5,077 nt of DNA. It comes from an uncultured Gammaproteobacteria bacterium (lineage in GTDB: Bacteria; Pseudomonadota; Gammaproteobacteria; PS1; Thioglobaceae). How positions within the stretch are numbered: the first letter of the stretch is position 1; each line of letters starts with the position of its first letter. A program made the position numbers and the translations under genes. Below the pieces are notes generated by a model. The model saw only the letters and a list, made by a program, of their open reading frames with translations, had not been told where the DNA came from and did not search any database. Where the stretch lies: contig CAJWNF010000057.1 of the NCBI GenBank assembly GCA_913044155.1, forward strand, positions 1 through 5,077, in the 5' to 3' direction. This document shows, piece after piece, positions 4,921 through 5,077 of the stretch.

Positions 4921-5077
4921 ATGTTTCAAGTAAGAATACATGGAAGAGGAGGACAAGGTGTAGTTTCAGCTGCGGAAATCTTATCTGTAGCCGCTTTCAT
5001 TGAAGGCAAGCACTCGCAAGCTGTCCCAAGTTTTGGCTCTGAACGTATGGGGGCTCCGGTAGTCGCTTTTTGCCGCA
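4921..5077 (+). CDS. porG: 2-oxoacid (probably pyruvate):ferredoxin oxidoreductase gamma subunit, N-terminal part (partial)
   Basis: The first 52 codons of a gamma-subunit/domain III protein of the 2-oxoacid:acceptor oxidoreductase family. These thiamine-diphosphate, iron-sulfur enzymes interconvert 2-oxoacid plus CoA with acyl-CoA, CO2 and reduced ferredoxin. The start [20 protein letters not shown] is the hallmark glycine-rich beginning of the gamma domain. It is followed by [17 protein letters not shown] (36-52), whose GAPV motif is typical of PorG-type proteins. The resemblance favours pyruvate as substrate, but 2-oxoglutarate or branched-chain 2-oxoacids cannot be excluded from this fragment. 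The separate gamma subunit implies a multi-subunit enzyme, with delta, alpha and beta genes expected to the right of the window. It has its own promoter region, operator-like palindrome and strong ribosome binding site, so it is probably regulated independently of the upstream genes. Confidence 0.9.
   Translation, partial: MFQVRIHGRGGQGVVSAAEILSVAAFIEGKHSQAVPSFGSERMGAPVVAFCR

Overview
The window looks like a chromosomal housekeeping segment from a low-to-moderate GC (roughly 40%, estimated by eye) gammaproteobacterium, perhaps from the reduced-genome, sulfur-oxidising SUP05/Thioglobus side of that class. That placement is inferred from protein character and gene content: a gammaproteobacterial Smg, a KdsC (so LPS with Kdo and a Gram-negative envelope), a five-TM YidC with a large periplasmic domain, and a pyruvate:ferredoxin-type oxidoreductase gamma subunit.

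Layout. Positions 1-1016 hold two minus-strand genes, smg followed after 7 nt by topA, which runs off the left edge. Positions 1017-1342 are a divergent intergenic region with AT-rich promoter-like sequence, inverted repeats and one DnaA-box-like 9-mer. Positions 1343-3706 hold the classic rpmH-rnpA-yidD-yidC cluster on the plus strand; rpmH (44 aa) is a real gene although very short. Then come kdsC (3746-4279) and, overlapping it by 4 nt from a GTG start, a stand-alone methylguanine-DNA methyltransferase domain (4276-4587). Positions 4588-4920 are AT-rich and non-coding. They end in a perfect 22-bp palindrome and a strong Shine-Dalgarno sequence in front of a porG-like gene, which is cut by the right edge.

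How the genes fit together. rpmH and rnpA supply ribosomal protein L34 and the RNase P protein, and yidD/yidC supply the inner-membrane insertase system. kdsC feeds Kdo synthesis for LPS, and the small MGMT protein probably repairs O6-alkylguanine. smg/topA belong to the usual dprA-smg-topA neighbourhood, here without dprA in view. The porG-like gene opens a separate, probably regulated, 2-oxoacid oxidation operon.

I see no mobile element, CRISPR array, tRNA, toxin-antitoxin pair or defence cassette. Nothing here amounts to an undescribed system. The most distinctive non-coding signal is the palindrome before porG. The rearranged neighbourhood (no dnaA next to rpmH, no mnmE after yidC) is the most notable gene-level feature.
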